Shown in pieces: positions 12,008-23,128 of a stretch of DNA of 64,000 nucleotides. Source of the stretch: Bromus sterilis (Eukaryota; Streptophyta; Magnoliopsida; Poales; Poaceae). The translations under genes and the position numbers were made by a program. Below the pieces are notes generated by a model, which was not told where the DNA came from, made no database searches, and saw only the letters and a program-made list of their open reading frames with translations. The stretch's first letter is position 1. Every line of letters begins with the position of its first letter. The stretch is taken from assembly GCA_950022295.1 (NCBI GenBank), contig OX465600.1, forward strand, positions 314,412,031-314,476,030. Direction: 5' to 3'.

Positions 12008-12086
12008 GGGGATGCACGGGGGCATCCCCAAGCTTAGACGCTTGAGTCTCCTTGAATATTTATTGGGGATGCATGGGGGCATCCCC
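12008..12086 (-). repeat. Paired PPT-like hairpins (inverted copy)
   Basis: Two GGGGATGC/GCATCCCC stems (12008-12029 and 12065-12086), 57 bp apart, correspond exactly in order and spacing to those at 311-389. Retention of both stems in two diverged copies suggests they belong to the functional family structure. Confidence 0.7.
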
Positions 12087-12724
12087 AAGCTTGAGCGCTT
12101 GACACTCCCGGATCTTCTTTCATCATCCTCCCTCGCACACTTGAAAACTCCCTTCATACATAACTCATCATAAGCTGATTAGAGAGGTTAGTATCCTTAA
12201 TAAAATATTTTTTCCCCACTGAATATAATGATATTCTTGAAGATCTACTGTTTATCAAGATTGTCAAAAAGTTTTTGCAAAGAAAAAGCAAGCTTAAGGT
12301 TTGCAAAAGTAAAGAAAGGCAAAACGTGGCAGAATCTGTGAAAAACAGAACAGCAGGTAGTAAATAATTTTTTTGGGGTACTTCTACAACTCAAATAAAA
12401 AAACTCAGAACATACGAAAGTTTCACAATTTTATAGATCAAGCTTTGTAAAAAATTCAGCTAAAAACTATGAACTTGTGATTTGTTTCAAAAAAATTCGT
12501 CAAGAAGACAGAATCTGTTTTCTGGACAACATGTCACAACTTTTGCTTCCCTTATCATAAGAGGCTATAACTTGGCACAAAACTTGAAAATAAAGATACA
12601 ATGATGTTTCTACAGTAGTAACAATCATAAAGACCACTAAAAACAGAAGTAAAAACATCTTGGGTTGCCTCCCAACAAGCGCTTTCTTTTACGCCTTTAA
12701 GCTAGGCATAAGGCAAAAGAAGAA

Positions 12725-13558
12725 TCAAAGGTCTCCGAGATCATCGGAGTCACAAAAACCTTCAAATTGATTTTCAACAAGCTCATTCTTCTTCTTCCTA
12801 GGAAAGAGGTACTTACCTTTCGCCTTGCCGCGTAAGCGTATGTTCCCATTACCAATATCAATGAAGCCTTTCATAGCTCGGAGGAAGTCCCTCCCAAGTA
12901 CGATGTTGCTTTGGTTTGGCTCCATGATGAAGAAATCCATCGGTGCAACTCTATGGAGGAATGCAACTTGGGCCTCTTTTACCTTTCCTTTAACCTCTGA
13001 AATATCTCCATTAGCATGTTCATGATAAGATGACAGTTTATCCATGTCTAGTTTCAAAGAATCATAAACTATTTTTGGCATAGTAGAAACCATGGATCCA
13101 AGATCACAAAAAGCAAGGAAGTCTTGGTTAGAGATGCTACTAACAAAGGCTCCAAATCATCATCTATCTCCAACATTTCTATCTTGTTGGACTTAAATTC
13201 CTCTACATTTCTCAATTCTAGAGAATCCATCCTCTTTTCAATAGTGGCAAGTCTATCCATAACAGTATCAATACTACGATCATAAACAAAATAACTAGAT
13301 AGACCATGCAAAATATCAAGAGCTCTAGCTTCATCACACTCTAAAAAGTCTCCTTCGGATATAATATAAAGAGTGTTTACACCACTTAAAAAGACCATGG
13401 TAAAGATTTCTAAGCACAATTTTTATAGGTATCCAAGGCATAATTCTTTTATGTGCTTCAAAAATTCTGTCCCATGCCTTCTTCATATTTTCTCCCACCC
13501 TTTGACGGAAATCGAGAACTTCTGATTCCCGCAAAGCATCAAGTCCTAGCATGTTCAT
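12725..13558 (-). pseudogene. Gag and aspartic-protease remnant of the Gypsy element
   Basis: Read from 13558 downwards, the first part resembles the retrotransposon gag domain (motifs WDRIFEAHKR, then after a frameshift ISEGDFLECDEARALD). A coiled segment around VMDRLATIEKRMDSLE follows. After another frameshift comes a retropepsin-like segment with LGSMVSTMPKIVYDSL and IVLGRDFLRAMKGFIDIGNG. These would form the capsid-like particle and process the polyprotein in an intact relative. At least two frame changes separate the parts, no zinc knuckle is seen, and reverse transcriptase and integrase are absent. It sits just downstream of the PBS, as expected for gag. Confidence 0.75.
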
Positions 13559-13707
13559 CTAAACAAGGAGGACTACTAAAAGAAAGTTAAATAATTTTTT
13601 TGTGATTTTTGATATAAGACACAAAGATAAAAATTGAAAGGTAAACTAACAAGACTAAAAGCATAGGTAAAAGGTAGTGGGAAACTCCCCTATCTTAGCA
13701 CTCGGAG

Positions 13708-13725
13708 TCCCCGGCAACGGCGCCA
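13708..13725 (-). other. Primer binding site (tRNA-Asp type)
   Basis: The minus strand reads TGGCGCCGTTGCCGGGGA, the widespread plant Gypsy PBS assigned to tRNA-Asp. It lies 10 bp from the inner end of the 5' LTR at 13736, which fixes the LTR boundary. Confidence 0.85.
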
Positions 13726-13735
13726 GAAATTTGCT

Positions 13736-14884
13736 TGATGCGCGAGAGATGATAGTGGCTTCTCGCCCTTCGTTGGTTACCCCAAGTGGAAGGTGAGATG
13801 TAGGATAGCAGCAAATTTCCCCTATGTGGAGGATAGTGTTTGTCTCCCGTAGGACTCCGGAGATGATAAATAGGTGTCAACGGTGCAACTGACGTGGACC
13901 TGCACACAACACAAATAACTTTGCTCCCAACAAAGTTCAGAGAGGTTGTCAATATCTCCGGTCTTGTTGTTTACAAAGGATCAAACACAAGGGATAATGA
14001 TAATGATAGCAGCTGGAAAGTAAAAGCAGAAAATAAATGAGTGTGTGAACAATGATGAGAATATGGACCGGGGTCCCGTGATGTTCACTAGTGATGTCTC
14101 TCTCCCAAAAGACGATAAAACTGTTATGCGAGGTAAGCAAATTACAGCTAGGCAATTGACAGGATTAAAAACACACCGCAATGCTAACTATGCTACAAAG
14201 AAAGGACGAGGCTCAAAAGCATGGGCGGTACGCCAAAATAAGTAGACCAAAATCCAACTGCATCTACTACTAATCATCCACCTTGAGATATCTATCAAGA
14301 ACATCTCGCTGGTATTAAGTTGCGAGCCCCACCCAAAGTGTAAACCCAAAGCAACAGACAACTGCATTAAAAACCACTTTGCGTAAAGTATATATATTTG
14401 CAACCGTGGTTACAAGCATCGTTGTTTTCCCCCCTTGTGTCCATAGCACATCCCCTAGACTCATGTTTCTGTCACTCAAGCGTGTCATCGGGGGTTTCAC
14501 GTCACGGAGATTAAATAGGCGAAGGGGGGCAGCCAGGGGGGGCCACCAGGGGTCCAGGCGCCCCCTTCGGGGCCAGACCCTAGGCCGCACCAGGTGGCCG
14601 CCTGGGTCCCTGGTGGTGGCCCTCTAGACCACCCAGGTGATTACGGAAGGTTCTCGTACGCTGATTTTTATCTGGTTTTTCCCGAATTTTTGAAACACTT
14701 TTAATATGGGGGAAACCTGAAATAGAAAAACAACAGAAAACAGGAACTGACACTTTGGTGCACTGAGTTAATAAGTTAGTCTAAATATGATCAAAAGTGT
14801 ATGAAAGTGTATCTAGATCATAGAAATATCACACAAAACATGCATGGAGCAAGCAAAAATTATAGATACGTTTGGGACGTATTA
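13736..14884 (-). mobile_element. 5' LTR of the inverted Gypsy element
   Basis: About 1149 bp, from TAATACGTCCC (complement of 14884; TG mutated to TA) to CGCGCATCA at 13736, just before the PBS. Matches 2392-4004 apart from the missing ~470-bp internal block, and matches 9533-9907 over its first part. Confidence 0.85.
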
Positions 14885-15015
14885 GTCATACATGATGAAA
14901 GTAGTAGTCCTTTGTAGCTAACTATTGTACAAACGAGCTATAAGATGGCTTATAGCCAGCAGTTGGCTATACTATTAACCATGCTCTCACTAGAGTGTGG
15001 GAAATAGCCTACTTG
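14885..15015. other. Unassigned spacer, possible MITE end
   Basis: The text TTGGCTATACTATTAACCATGCTCT at 14963-14987 resembles the end of a common grass MITE whose relatives may lie at 54900-55165. No partner terminus is visible here, so it is left unassigned. Confidence 0.3.
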
Positions 15016-17280
15016 CACTGGTAGAAAGAGGCCCATTTGTCCCGGTTCCAGAGGCTCATTTGTCCCGGTTCCGGAACCGGGACTAAAGGGTCGTAACTAA
15101 TGCCCAAAACCTTTAGGCCCGGTTTGCCCACAAACCAGGACAGATGGGGCTCCACGTGGCATCTGTGGCTTGATCAGGCAGAAGGGCCTTTTTCCCGGTT
15201 GGTAACCCCAACCGAGACCAAAAAGCTTCCACGCGTCATCTTTTCAGGGGCTGGGGTTTTGTTTTTTTAGGGGGGGTTTGAGTGTTTTGTAGGGTTAATT
15301 TAAGGGTTTGTGTTAGCTAGCTAATTAATAGAGAGAGGTGTCCTCTCTTATCTCCGTGCTTGGTCGACGCTACGTATTATACGTATAGAGAGGACTTGGT
15401 CGACATGCTAGCTAGCTAGTAAGCAAATGAAGGAATTAAACCATTAAGTACAGAAGATCGTCATGCACATATATAGAGAGAAGTGATTGAAATCTCCTTC
15501 TTCGAGATATAGTTTGAACAACAAGTTTTCGTATATCTATCCGACGATACTGGCTACATATATACAATATAACTTCTCTTACAATACCCTAATTAACATG
15601 TGAAATTAAGTTCCATATGGTATTTTCCGCCTTTCTTGATGACGTGGTCAAGAAAGAATCCCGCAAATTCCTCTTGAATTGCTATTATGCGATGTTGTGG
15701 TAGGATTTCTTGCTGCAGCTCCCAAATCTAATTCGAAGAAGGGGGTCAATACAGATATATGAATGAAACTCAACACAAATGATGGTAATAAAATAAAATT
15801 ATGAATACTATTGCTTACGCACTTTAAATTGTTCTTTAGAGTAGCTGGCATTCTTAGAGATCGTCGCGTTGTATATGTACTCGCAAATGTAGTACCCACA
15901 AAGATTAGTCCCTTCATTCTGCCACAACCACTTTATGAGAAATAGAGGTCAATCAAACTGATAATCAAGCATTATATAAATGGTATCGATGAAACTATAG
16001 AATCAATATAATTGGAGATGCGCGAAAGTAGCTAGTAGTACTTACTTTCGGGCGTGAAAATTCCATCTCCTTCGGCAGTCCCAGAGCTTTTTTGGTGAAC
16101 TGTATCCAAACCCTGCCAGACATAGAAAATAATTATTACCTGATATCAGAAAATGAACAAAGTTGTCAAAATGGTGCGATAATGATCGATTGAACTTACT
16201 TCTTAAGCATTTCAGTGATGACCGCATACGTCTCGGGATCTTTCCTTCTTGAGTTTAAGATGGTTACTACTCCCTCCTCAAGCATAATCTCTAGGATAAT
16301 AAAGTGAAAGCTGTGCACGCATGCATAACTCATTAATTACATTACTATAACCTCGAGTAAATAAGGAAAACGAATATGCATAGTAACACTCACTTGATGT
16401 TGTAAGGATATATTATTTTTTGCTTGTTTTGATGTTGAAGCAAAGATTGTAGCAAGTTGGCCTCGGCTAGTTTGGGAAATTATTCAATCTCCCAATGATT
16501 AAAGATATTTAGGTTAATAAACCCAATATTATAGATTTTTCTTTGCTTGCATTCCACGATCTTCAATCTGCATGATATAATAAATTATATGTACATGCAA
16601 TGAAAGAGCTGAGCTATATACAAAGACTTAATTCAAGAAGTAGTACTTACAGACAGTAGCAAGTGACGATTACTTTATCGATGGTCTTTTGATTGTAAAG
16701 CTGGAATAACTCCTCAAATGGAATCAGCAACACATCAAGTCCAACGAGGTCCTGCTTGTCTTTAACCATAATCAGCACATTATCGTACTCAGATTTCTTG
16801 CAGACGTCCATGTACCAATGATGTAATCTTCGCATCATCGTTGGTAGATGTTCAATAGGTGATCTGACGAGAGGATGCCCGTACCGGTATGTGTATTCGT
16901 CCACTACCTCCAGTGGATCAAAATGTGTATCGTCGGGCAGGTAATCACCAGGATTGGTACCGGGCACCATCCCGGCCGCCATGTAATCACTAGGATTGGT
17001 ACCGGGCACCATCCCGGCCGGCAGATTTGCGACGACGATATCGCTAGACACCTGCAGCGGGGGGCACGATTTGTTCGCCTGTTCACCGAGATGGGGAAAA
17101 ATTTTCCCTATTGCAATTTGTTCTTCTCTCCGTTTGTCAGTTGCAGTGGTTCCAAGCCGGCGCGCGTCTTGCACTTTCTTTTTATGAATGCGGACATAGT
17201 TGTCATCTAGCGGAGCCTGTGTTGGTCGCTTCAGGGCATCCAAAGTGCGCTTCGCTTTCGCCTCATCTATCTTGTGTCAG
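15016..17280 (-). mobile_element. 3' part of a CACTA transposon
   Basis: CACTGGTAGAAAGAGG at 15016 starts a CACTA-type terminus followed by repeated TCCCGGTTC/GAACCGGGA motifs, the subterminal repeats typical of one group of Triticeae CACTA elements. A multi-exon gene on the minus strand points toward this terminus, so it is the 3' end. Coding similarity stops near 17280 and no opposite terminus is found, so the element is truncated. The three bases before the terminus are TTG. Confidence 0.8.
15593..17243 (-). pseudogene. CACTA-encoded Ulp1-like (C48) cysteine protease gene, 5'-truncated
   Basis: Exons readable on the minus strand: 17243-16652 (donor GTAAGT), a segment near 16308-16205, one near 16112-16043 encoding VWIQFTKKALGLPKEM, 15918-15823 encoding NEGTNLCGYYICEYIY, and 15727-15593 encoding WELQQEILPQHRIIAIQEE and a TAA stop. 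GTNLCGYY holds the likely catalytic cysteine of Ulp1-type SUMO proteases. Grass CACTA elements often carry such a second gene beside the TNP2 transposase; its role in transposition is unsettled. The first exon holds a 42-bp (14-residue) duplication, AGMVPGTNPSDYMA/AGMVPGTNPGDYLP, at about 16950-17020. The 5' end is lost. Confidence 0.7.
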
Positions 17281-17319
17281 TAGGGCAAACTTGGGAGTCT
17301 CGGTGATGCATCAGTACCG

Positions 17320-17712
17320 CGCGTTATGTAGCCATGCTCAATTAATTTATGTACATATGCAAAGCAACAACACTTTTTCCCATATTTTATTTTGGTATAG
17401 CTACAAAAACCTTTTGTAGAATTTTTACAGTGGTTAAAATAAATCAAAGGAGGATTTGTGGTGATCTTGAAGGGGCTCTCTAGGGCTTGTGGCCTACCCC
17501 TAAATAGCCAAACCAAATGTTTGTGGCGTGTTGCTCACTCGAGGGCGGGAAATAGCCTATGTGTTAACTGAGCTAAGTCGGATGTAATAGTCAAGTATAA
17601 TTATCCCACATTATGTAGTTGTCCCCAATTAATTCATGCACATATGAAAAGCAACCACAATCTTTAGTTATTTTTCATTTATTTTAGTTTGGATAGCTAC
17701 AAAAAACTTAAT
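17320..17712. repeat. Diverged direct duplication
   Basis: About 100 bp at 17320-17420 (TTATGTAGCC, TTAATTTATGTACATATG, TATAGCTACAAAAACC) recurs at 17611-17712 with scattered changes, 290 bp downstream. Both copies contain the CATATG-AAAGCAAC order. The source is unknown, and the degree of divergence suggests an old event. Confidence 0.6.
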
Positions 17713-17946
17713 TAGAGTGTTCTGATGGTAATTTGACAAAAAATATATTCAAAATAGGCACATAAAAACCATATGTACAATTAAAGGGGATTCTAGGGAC
17801 TAAACTGCTAGGGCACAATTCTCTCTCGGGATTGTCGTAGGCAACTTTAAAATTGAATCTATCCCGGCTGGTCACTCTCATCCCCTCCCCCATTTCCCGT
17901 CAGATTGTCCCAAGTCCAAACAACCTAGATCCCCGGACCAGAAGAC

Positions 17947-19275
17947 ATGGCGGCGGCGAGGGACTGGTCCTCTCTCCGATTATTCATAGTGGAAGTAACA
18001 TCAGTGGTAACATCACACATATTCATGCAAAATAGCTGATGTGGCAAGCAATTAACGAAGAAAGAGAGTCATGTGATAACTTAGATAGTTACTTGCTCTT
18101 TGAGTAACATCACACATATCAAAATAATATGAGTCTATAACGTAATAAATGAAGTTACTAGTTGATATTACTTCCCACTATAGAGCTACTAACATAGACT
18201 AGTAACACACCGATGTTACTAGTTGATGTTACTCCCCACTATGAATAGTCTCCACCACGACATCCTTTCCAAAATCTTCCTCCTGCTAACTTGCATCGCG
18301 GATCGCGTCAAGGCCGCAGCCGTCAACATGCACTGGCGCCGCGTCGCGCTGCAAAATCCGCCCTTTCTCCCTTGGCTCCTCATGCCCTCCACCTCCGGGG
18401 CCGACAGCTACCGGATCTTGGGCGGCTACGAGGGTCCTCACCCGCCCCTCTCCGTCGAGGGACGCGGCCCGCGTTTCTGCAGCTCTTTTCCCCGCGGCTG
18501 GTTCCTGGTCTCGCTTCATCACTGGAGAGGCCACGCCCTGCTGAACGGCTGAACCTCGGCACCGGCGAGCGCGTCCCCCTCCCGGATCGCGTCCGGATCC
18601 CTCTGAATCCCGGCGAAACCATGTGCCCCATGATGATCCGCGCAGCCGCCATGTCCGTCGCGCCGTCTTCTTGCGCCTGCATCGTCGCTGCCCTTCAGCC
18701 CTTGTATCCAGCCAAACTAACATGGCCTTCTGGCACCCGGGCATGGACAATGGGGATAGAGCCAAACTAACATGACGACTGGCTGTCAGCGCCGGTTGGG
18801 ATAGAGCCCATGAACAATACGTCAATGCCCAAGATCTGACCTACCACGACGGATGCTTCTTCATCGTCACCTCAACGAAGGGGCTCTACTGCTACAAGCT
18901 AGAAATCGCCCCTGATGGAGACGTTACTGTCGCCTACAAGATATTGTATCCCATTCCCTCGTCGTTCGGCGCCGATCTGCTCATGTTGAGGAGGTTCATC
19001 TCACCGGCGAGAGGCTCACATGGCGGTTCGAGGTCTTCAGGCTAGAGAAGGAACAGGAGGGACAGACGGCTTCCTGGTACTTCTATGAGATGACCAGACA
19101 GGTGATCTTCCTCGGCCGGGCCTGCTCCATGACCTTCGACACAGGGTACACCGACAACCGAGGCTACATCTACTTCCTCGACGACGTCTACCATGACGGT
19201 CCGCATGGCGTGCTCCAGCAGAAGGAGTATCCCTGCGACGATGCCGGTGGGTGGCGTTACTCAATCATTGTCTAG
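17947..19275 (+). pseudogene. F-box/DUF295 gene, disrupted by a MITE and a frameshift
   Basis: ATG at 17947 opens MAAARDWSSL, typical of grass F-box DUF295 proteins. The frame is cut at 17977 by a 273-bp MITE and resumes at 18251 as LHHDILSKIF, an F-box helix, then ADRVKAAAVNMHWRR. An 8-bp local duplication (CTGAACGG before CTGAAC, about 18540-18555) shifts the frame, and LGTGERVPLPDRVRIP follows in another frame. A small duplicated stretch around 18710-18775 (CCAAACTAACATG twice) breaks it again. The end encodes GYIYFLDDVYHDGPHGV and stops at 19275. Intact proteins of this class are thought to be SCF ubiquitin-ligase adaptors with a beta-propeller-like C-terminus. No intron was needed to read it. 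Confidence 0.8.
17978..18250. mobile_element. MITE inside the F-box pseudogene
   Basis: The ends are inverted repeats: GATTATTCATAGTGG at the left, and a right end whose complement reads GACTATTCATAGTGG. The 273-bp body is AT-rich with internal GTAACATC repeats. TCC on both sides (17975-17977 and 18251-18253) is a candidate 3-bp target-site duplication. Removing the element plus one TCC restores the F-box frame. The superfamily is not assigned. Confidence 0.75.
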
Positions 19276-19299
19276 GTCAATCCGGATGAAATCGAGCGC

Positions 19300-21880
19300 T
19301 GCCTGCCATGGGCACGACCCTCGGAGAGCTCGCCTTGCATTTGGTACCTATTTTTTAGTGAAATTTAAAAAATATTCCCGCCCTTGAAAAATATGTTAAT
19401 GACATTTAAAAAAAGTTAATACAAGTAAAAGATATTTACGTGTTATATCATTACACAAATGTTTGTGACGTTAATAATGTTCATGCCGTTCAAGTAATGT
19501 TTCGTGCATATTTGAAAAAATATTCTGCGTGTGAAAAGAAGTTAAGCATAATTCCAAATATGTACCAATGAGGTATTATTTTTGCGAAATTGAAAAATAT
19601 TCATGCACTTCAAAAATATGTTCATTACATTTAAAAAAATATTTGTATGATGTAAATAAAATTGTATTGGTCAATTAAGAAAAATGTTTGTGACATTTTA
19701 AAAGAATGTTTTGATACTTCAAAATTGTTTCATGCATTTTCACAGGGTCATGCGTTCTATAATATTTTTAAGGTGTGCTAAAATGTTCACTGTATGTTAA
19801 TAAAAATTCATTGTGCATTTGGCTAATACTCATCGTATATATCAGAAAATAATTAAACATGTATTTAAGAAATGTTCATACAGTGTACAAACTTCATTCA
19901 CACAATTAAAATAAATGTTCAAGGCATTAAAATTGTTCTTTCATTTCAAAATAATGTGCCATATTGAAAAACCTATACTACATCTGGATATTTTTTGCAT
20001 AATTCACAATAATATTGCGTGCCATTTAAAAAAATTGTGAAATTTCAATAAGATGAATGTGATTCTATATAGGATCATGACACTTTTTAAAAACGTTTAT
20101 ACAATGTAAACTATGTTTGTGTTGTACGTACCTTTATAAAAAAATTGAAAATTCCATAATGTTCCACAACTTTATCTCAAGAACATGTTCAACTTGCATT
20201 TAAAATTTTTCATGCAGGGTGCAAATTTCATTTGCACAATTCAACGAAACTTTCATGAAAATAAACTAATCATTCATTTCAAAAGATGTTTCGTGGTATA
20301 TCTTAAGAAAATTATAGTACATAGGAAAAAAGTTTGCATAATTTACAAAAATGTATCCTTCAGAAAAAATAAAAATTTCAAAAATATCCACGTGCTTCAA
20401 ATATATATTCGTAAATTTTCTCAAAAATGTTTATACAAAATAAAAAATGTTTGTGTTTTACCATTAAACATATTTCATACCATTTCATAAAAAAATATAA
20501 ATTAGCAAATATATTAATTTGTTTTAAATGCTCGCTCTGTTTCAAAAAATTCAATGGGTATTTGGCAAATATTCAACGTGTAATTAAAATATGTTCATGC
20601 AGTACAAAAACTTCTTTCTTACAAAGGAAATAATTTGCCATGGCATTTATAATGTTCGAGCATTCCAAAATATGTTCTGTGACAGGTTTTTCAGTGTTTA
20701 TTTTACATATAAAAATGTGTTAATACTTCGAAAAGGAGTGTACAATTTAAGAATGTTTTAGTGAATTTTTAGAAATATTCACGAGCTTCAAAAATATGTT
20801 TGCACGTTAAAAAAATATGCAATGTAAAAAATGTTCACCTAGTTCAATTGAAAAAAATATGTGTGACATTTAAAAAACGTTCTAACACTTAACAAACATT
20901 TCACACATTTTTATAAAAATGGCATGCCATTTATGATTTTTTGTGGTAAAAAATATTCACGGTTTGTTGCAAAAATTCAATGTGCATTTGAAAAACATTC
21001 CGCGTTTATGTCAGAAAGCAGTTGAACTTGTATTCATAAAATGTTCATGCTGTGTATAAACTTCATTCATACAATTTAAATAAATGTTCATGACATTAAA
21101 AATGTCCATATATTTCATGTTTATTATATGTTTATTTTAAATATTAAAAAAGTGTGTGTAACTTTAAAAAATAGTGTGTACCATTGAAGAAGTTTTTATA
21201 AATATTCACGCGCTTAAAAAATATGTTCGCAACGAACAAGTTTGAATGATTCATTCTTTCTGAGAGCCCCTGGGAACGAACGTCAGTTCCATATTGACAT
21301 CCTAAATAAAATCACTTCATTTGAAGCAAAAAATACCAGAAAATTTCAATAACTTTCTCTCTTTCAACTCACCTACTTCCCTAAACAAGAAGAAAACTGA
21401 TATGCCGGGCCCCTAAGATGATCGTTTCTAAAACTCACTGGCCAAGGGTCGTCGTCTCCGCAGCACATGAGGAAATCGCCCTCTCCCAAAGAAACGACAC
21501 TGAACAAATGTTTCACGCATTTTTCTAAAAAAGTTCATGCAATTTTTGATTTTGTGCGTGTTAAAAGTTTTTTCACTATATGTTTAATTTTTTTAATGTG
21601 CATTTGAAAAATATTCAACGTGGATATCAGAAAAATGTTCAACATGAATTTAAAAAAAACCATGTAGTGTATAAACTTCATTCACACAGTTGAAAGTAAT
21701 GTTCATAACAAAATGTTCATGCATTTCAAAAAAATACTTCAGTCAGATATTTTTTAAATTTTTATATTACATATAATAAATTTTGTTTCACTTGGAAAAA
21801 TAAACTATTTGTGAAAATTTAAAAGTACTCACCCGTTTCGAAAATATGTTCTTGACATTTAAAAAAGGACGTTGATAAGC
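19300..21880. repeat. AT-rich quasi-periodic repeat tract
   Basis: Motifs like ATGTTCATG, TTTAAAAAAT, GTGCATTTGAAAAATATTC and AACTTCATTCACACAATT recur dozens of times at irregular spacing of about 20-60 bp on the plus strand. Open frames inside are short and low-complexity. A stretch at 21233-21500 lacks the motif and looks inserted. Such tracts occur in Triticeae as transposon-internal or unclassified repeats; no termini were found here. Confidence 0.6.
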
Positions 21881-22944
21881 ACCTGACTTGCGATGGCTAA
21901 GAGGACGGTATGGACGTTTTTTGACCATCAAAATTGTGCCACCTCAGCCGGATGCATGTATGCATGCACACAGAGATAAAATAGATGAAATAAGCGGAAT
22001 GTTTTGGGCGTTCTCAATTTTTAACATGTTTTATCTATTAAATATAAATTCCGATTGCAAAATCGTTTTCACTATTAAATTCGTTGCCACGAGAACTTCA
22101 AAACTAAATATTGTGTCGATATGTTTCCACAACTCTTTTTTTTGGGTTAAAAGTTGGATGTCTATTGCACGTAAATTGCCATGTAGTTTACACTAAAATT
22201 ACAGTCATGTATTTTAACTACTTTTTTTGCATGTTATCTTAAACGTTCTAAGTGAATTTGTCGTAGTTCAGAAAATAAAACCTTAAACACTTTCCTTCGA
22301 TAAAACACATGTTTATTTGTCATGGCAAAAACACATTTTAAATTGCCATGGCGAAAAATATATTAAATTTGTCATGGACACAAAAATGAAATAGTTTGTC
22401 ATGGATAGATAGAAAAAACTTGAGATACTGATAACTACCACATTTGTGGCGCGAGCACATGGTAATCCCTGGTGTTTTTTATGGCAAGTTTAGTTATGAG
22501 AGGGTGGCAACTACAAGTTGTAGATGTTGGTAACTTTTGTTTCAGATGATTTTTTTTTCTTCAGAAATGCATATGTACCAGCACTAGCAGGTATAGGTCA
22601 TATCTCTATTGTTCGTTGCCGCATCAAGATTCGTGCATAGAGAGCTAAGTAGTCCCGCTGGTAACAATTGTAGATGCTACAAATAAGAATTATTATCTTC
22701 CACAAATAAAAATTTGCCATGCATGATTTGATAACGAAAAATTCCATGAGTTTGTCATGTGCAAAAAAAATCATGTGCAGAGAACCTTCTCAACCTGTAT
22801 AAAACAATCTAATAAAACATGGAAAATTTGCCAGGAGGTGAAAACCCTATTGCACAAGTATAACCATGGTAAATTTGTCATTTCTGTTAAAAATAGTCGT
22901 ATCCAACATTTTGGACAAAAAAAATGCCATGTTCCAGATAGTAT
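21881..22944. other. AT-rich spacer with scattered TTGTCATGG motifs
   Basis: No gene. Between 22310 and 22900 the words TTGTCATG, TTGCCATG and GCCATGG recur irregularly, each followed by A-rich DNA, and they lead into the ordered 23-bp array at 22945. Confidence 0.5.
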
Positions 22945-23128
22945 CATGTCCTACGAATAAACATTGCCATGTCCTACGAATAAAAATTGTAATTTCGTAC
23001 AAATAAGAATTGTCATGTCTTATGAATAGGATTTGCCATGTCCTATGAATAAGAATTATCATATCCTATGAATAAAAATTAACATATGCTATAAATAAGA
23101 ATTGTCATGTCCTACGAATAAGAACAAT
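22945..23128. repeat. Tandem array of eight 23-bp units
   Basis: Eight consecutive 23-mers start at 22945, 22968, 22991, 23014, 23037, 23060, 23083 and 23106. The consensus is CATGTCCTACGAATAA followed by RAATTGY; units differ at a few positions and unit 3 is the most diverged. The register is exact with no gaps. It is a minisatellite; a CRISPR array is excluded because there are no spacers. Confidence 0.9.

Larger units (their letters stand above)
9533..14884 (-). mobile_element. Non-autonomous Gypsy-type LTR retrotransposon, inverted copy
   Basis: Read on the minus strand: 5' LTR 14884-13736, PBS 13725-13708, gag/protease remnants 13558-12725, long non-coding interior, PPT 9922-9909, 3' LTR 9907-9533 (truncated by the LINE). 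It has no reverse transcriptase, RNase H or integrase. It is the same family as the element at 1-4020 and lies in opposite orientation, so the two form inverted repeats of about 4 kb. The outer pentamer after the 5' LTR is GTCAT; its partner is lost with the 3' LTR end. The first LTR base pair is altered (TAATACG for TGATACG). Confidence 0.85.

Noticed and set aside
1..14884. One giant foldback transposon
   Set aside because: The inverted arms are two separate Gypsy copies with their own PPT/LTR order; no common terminus or target-site duplication encloses them.
18286..18825. Minus-strand open frame of 179 residues
   Set aside because: Antisense shadow of the F-box pseudogene.
22945..23128. 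CRISPR-like array
   Set aside because: Units are contiguous 23-mers without spacers, in a plant nuclear context.
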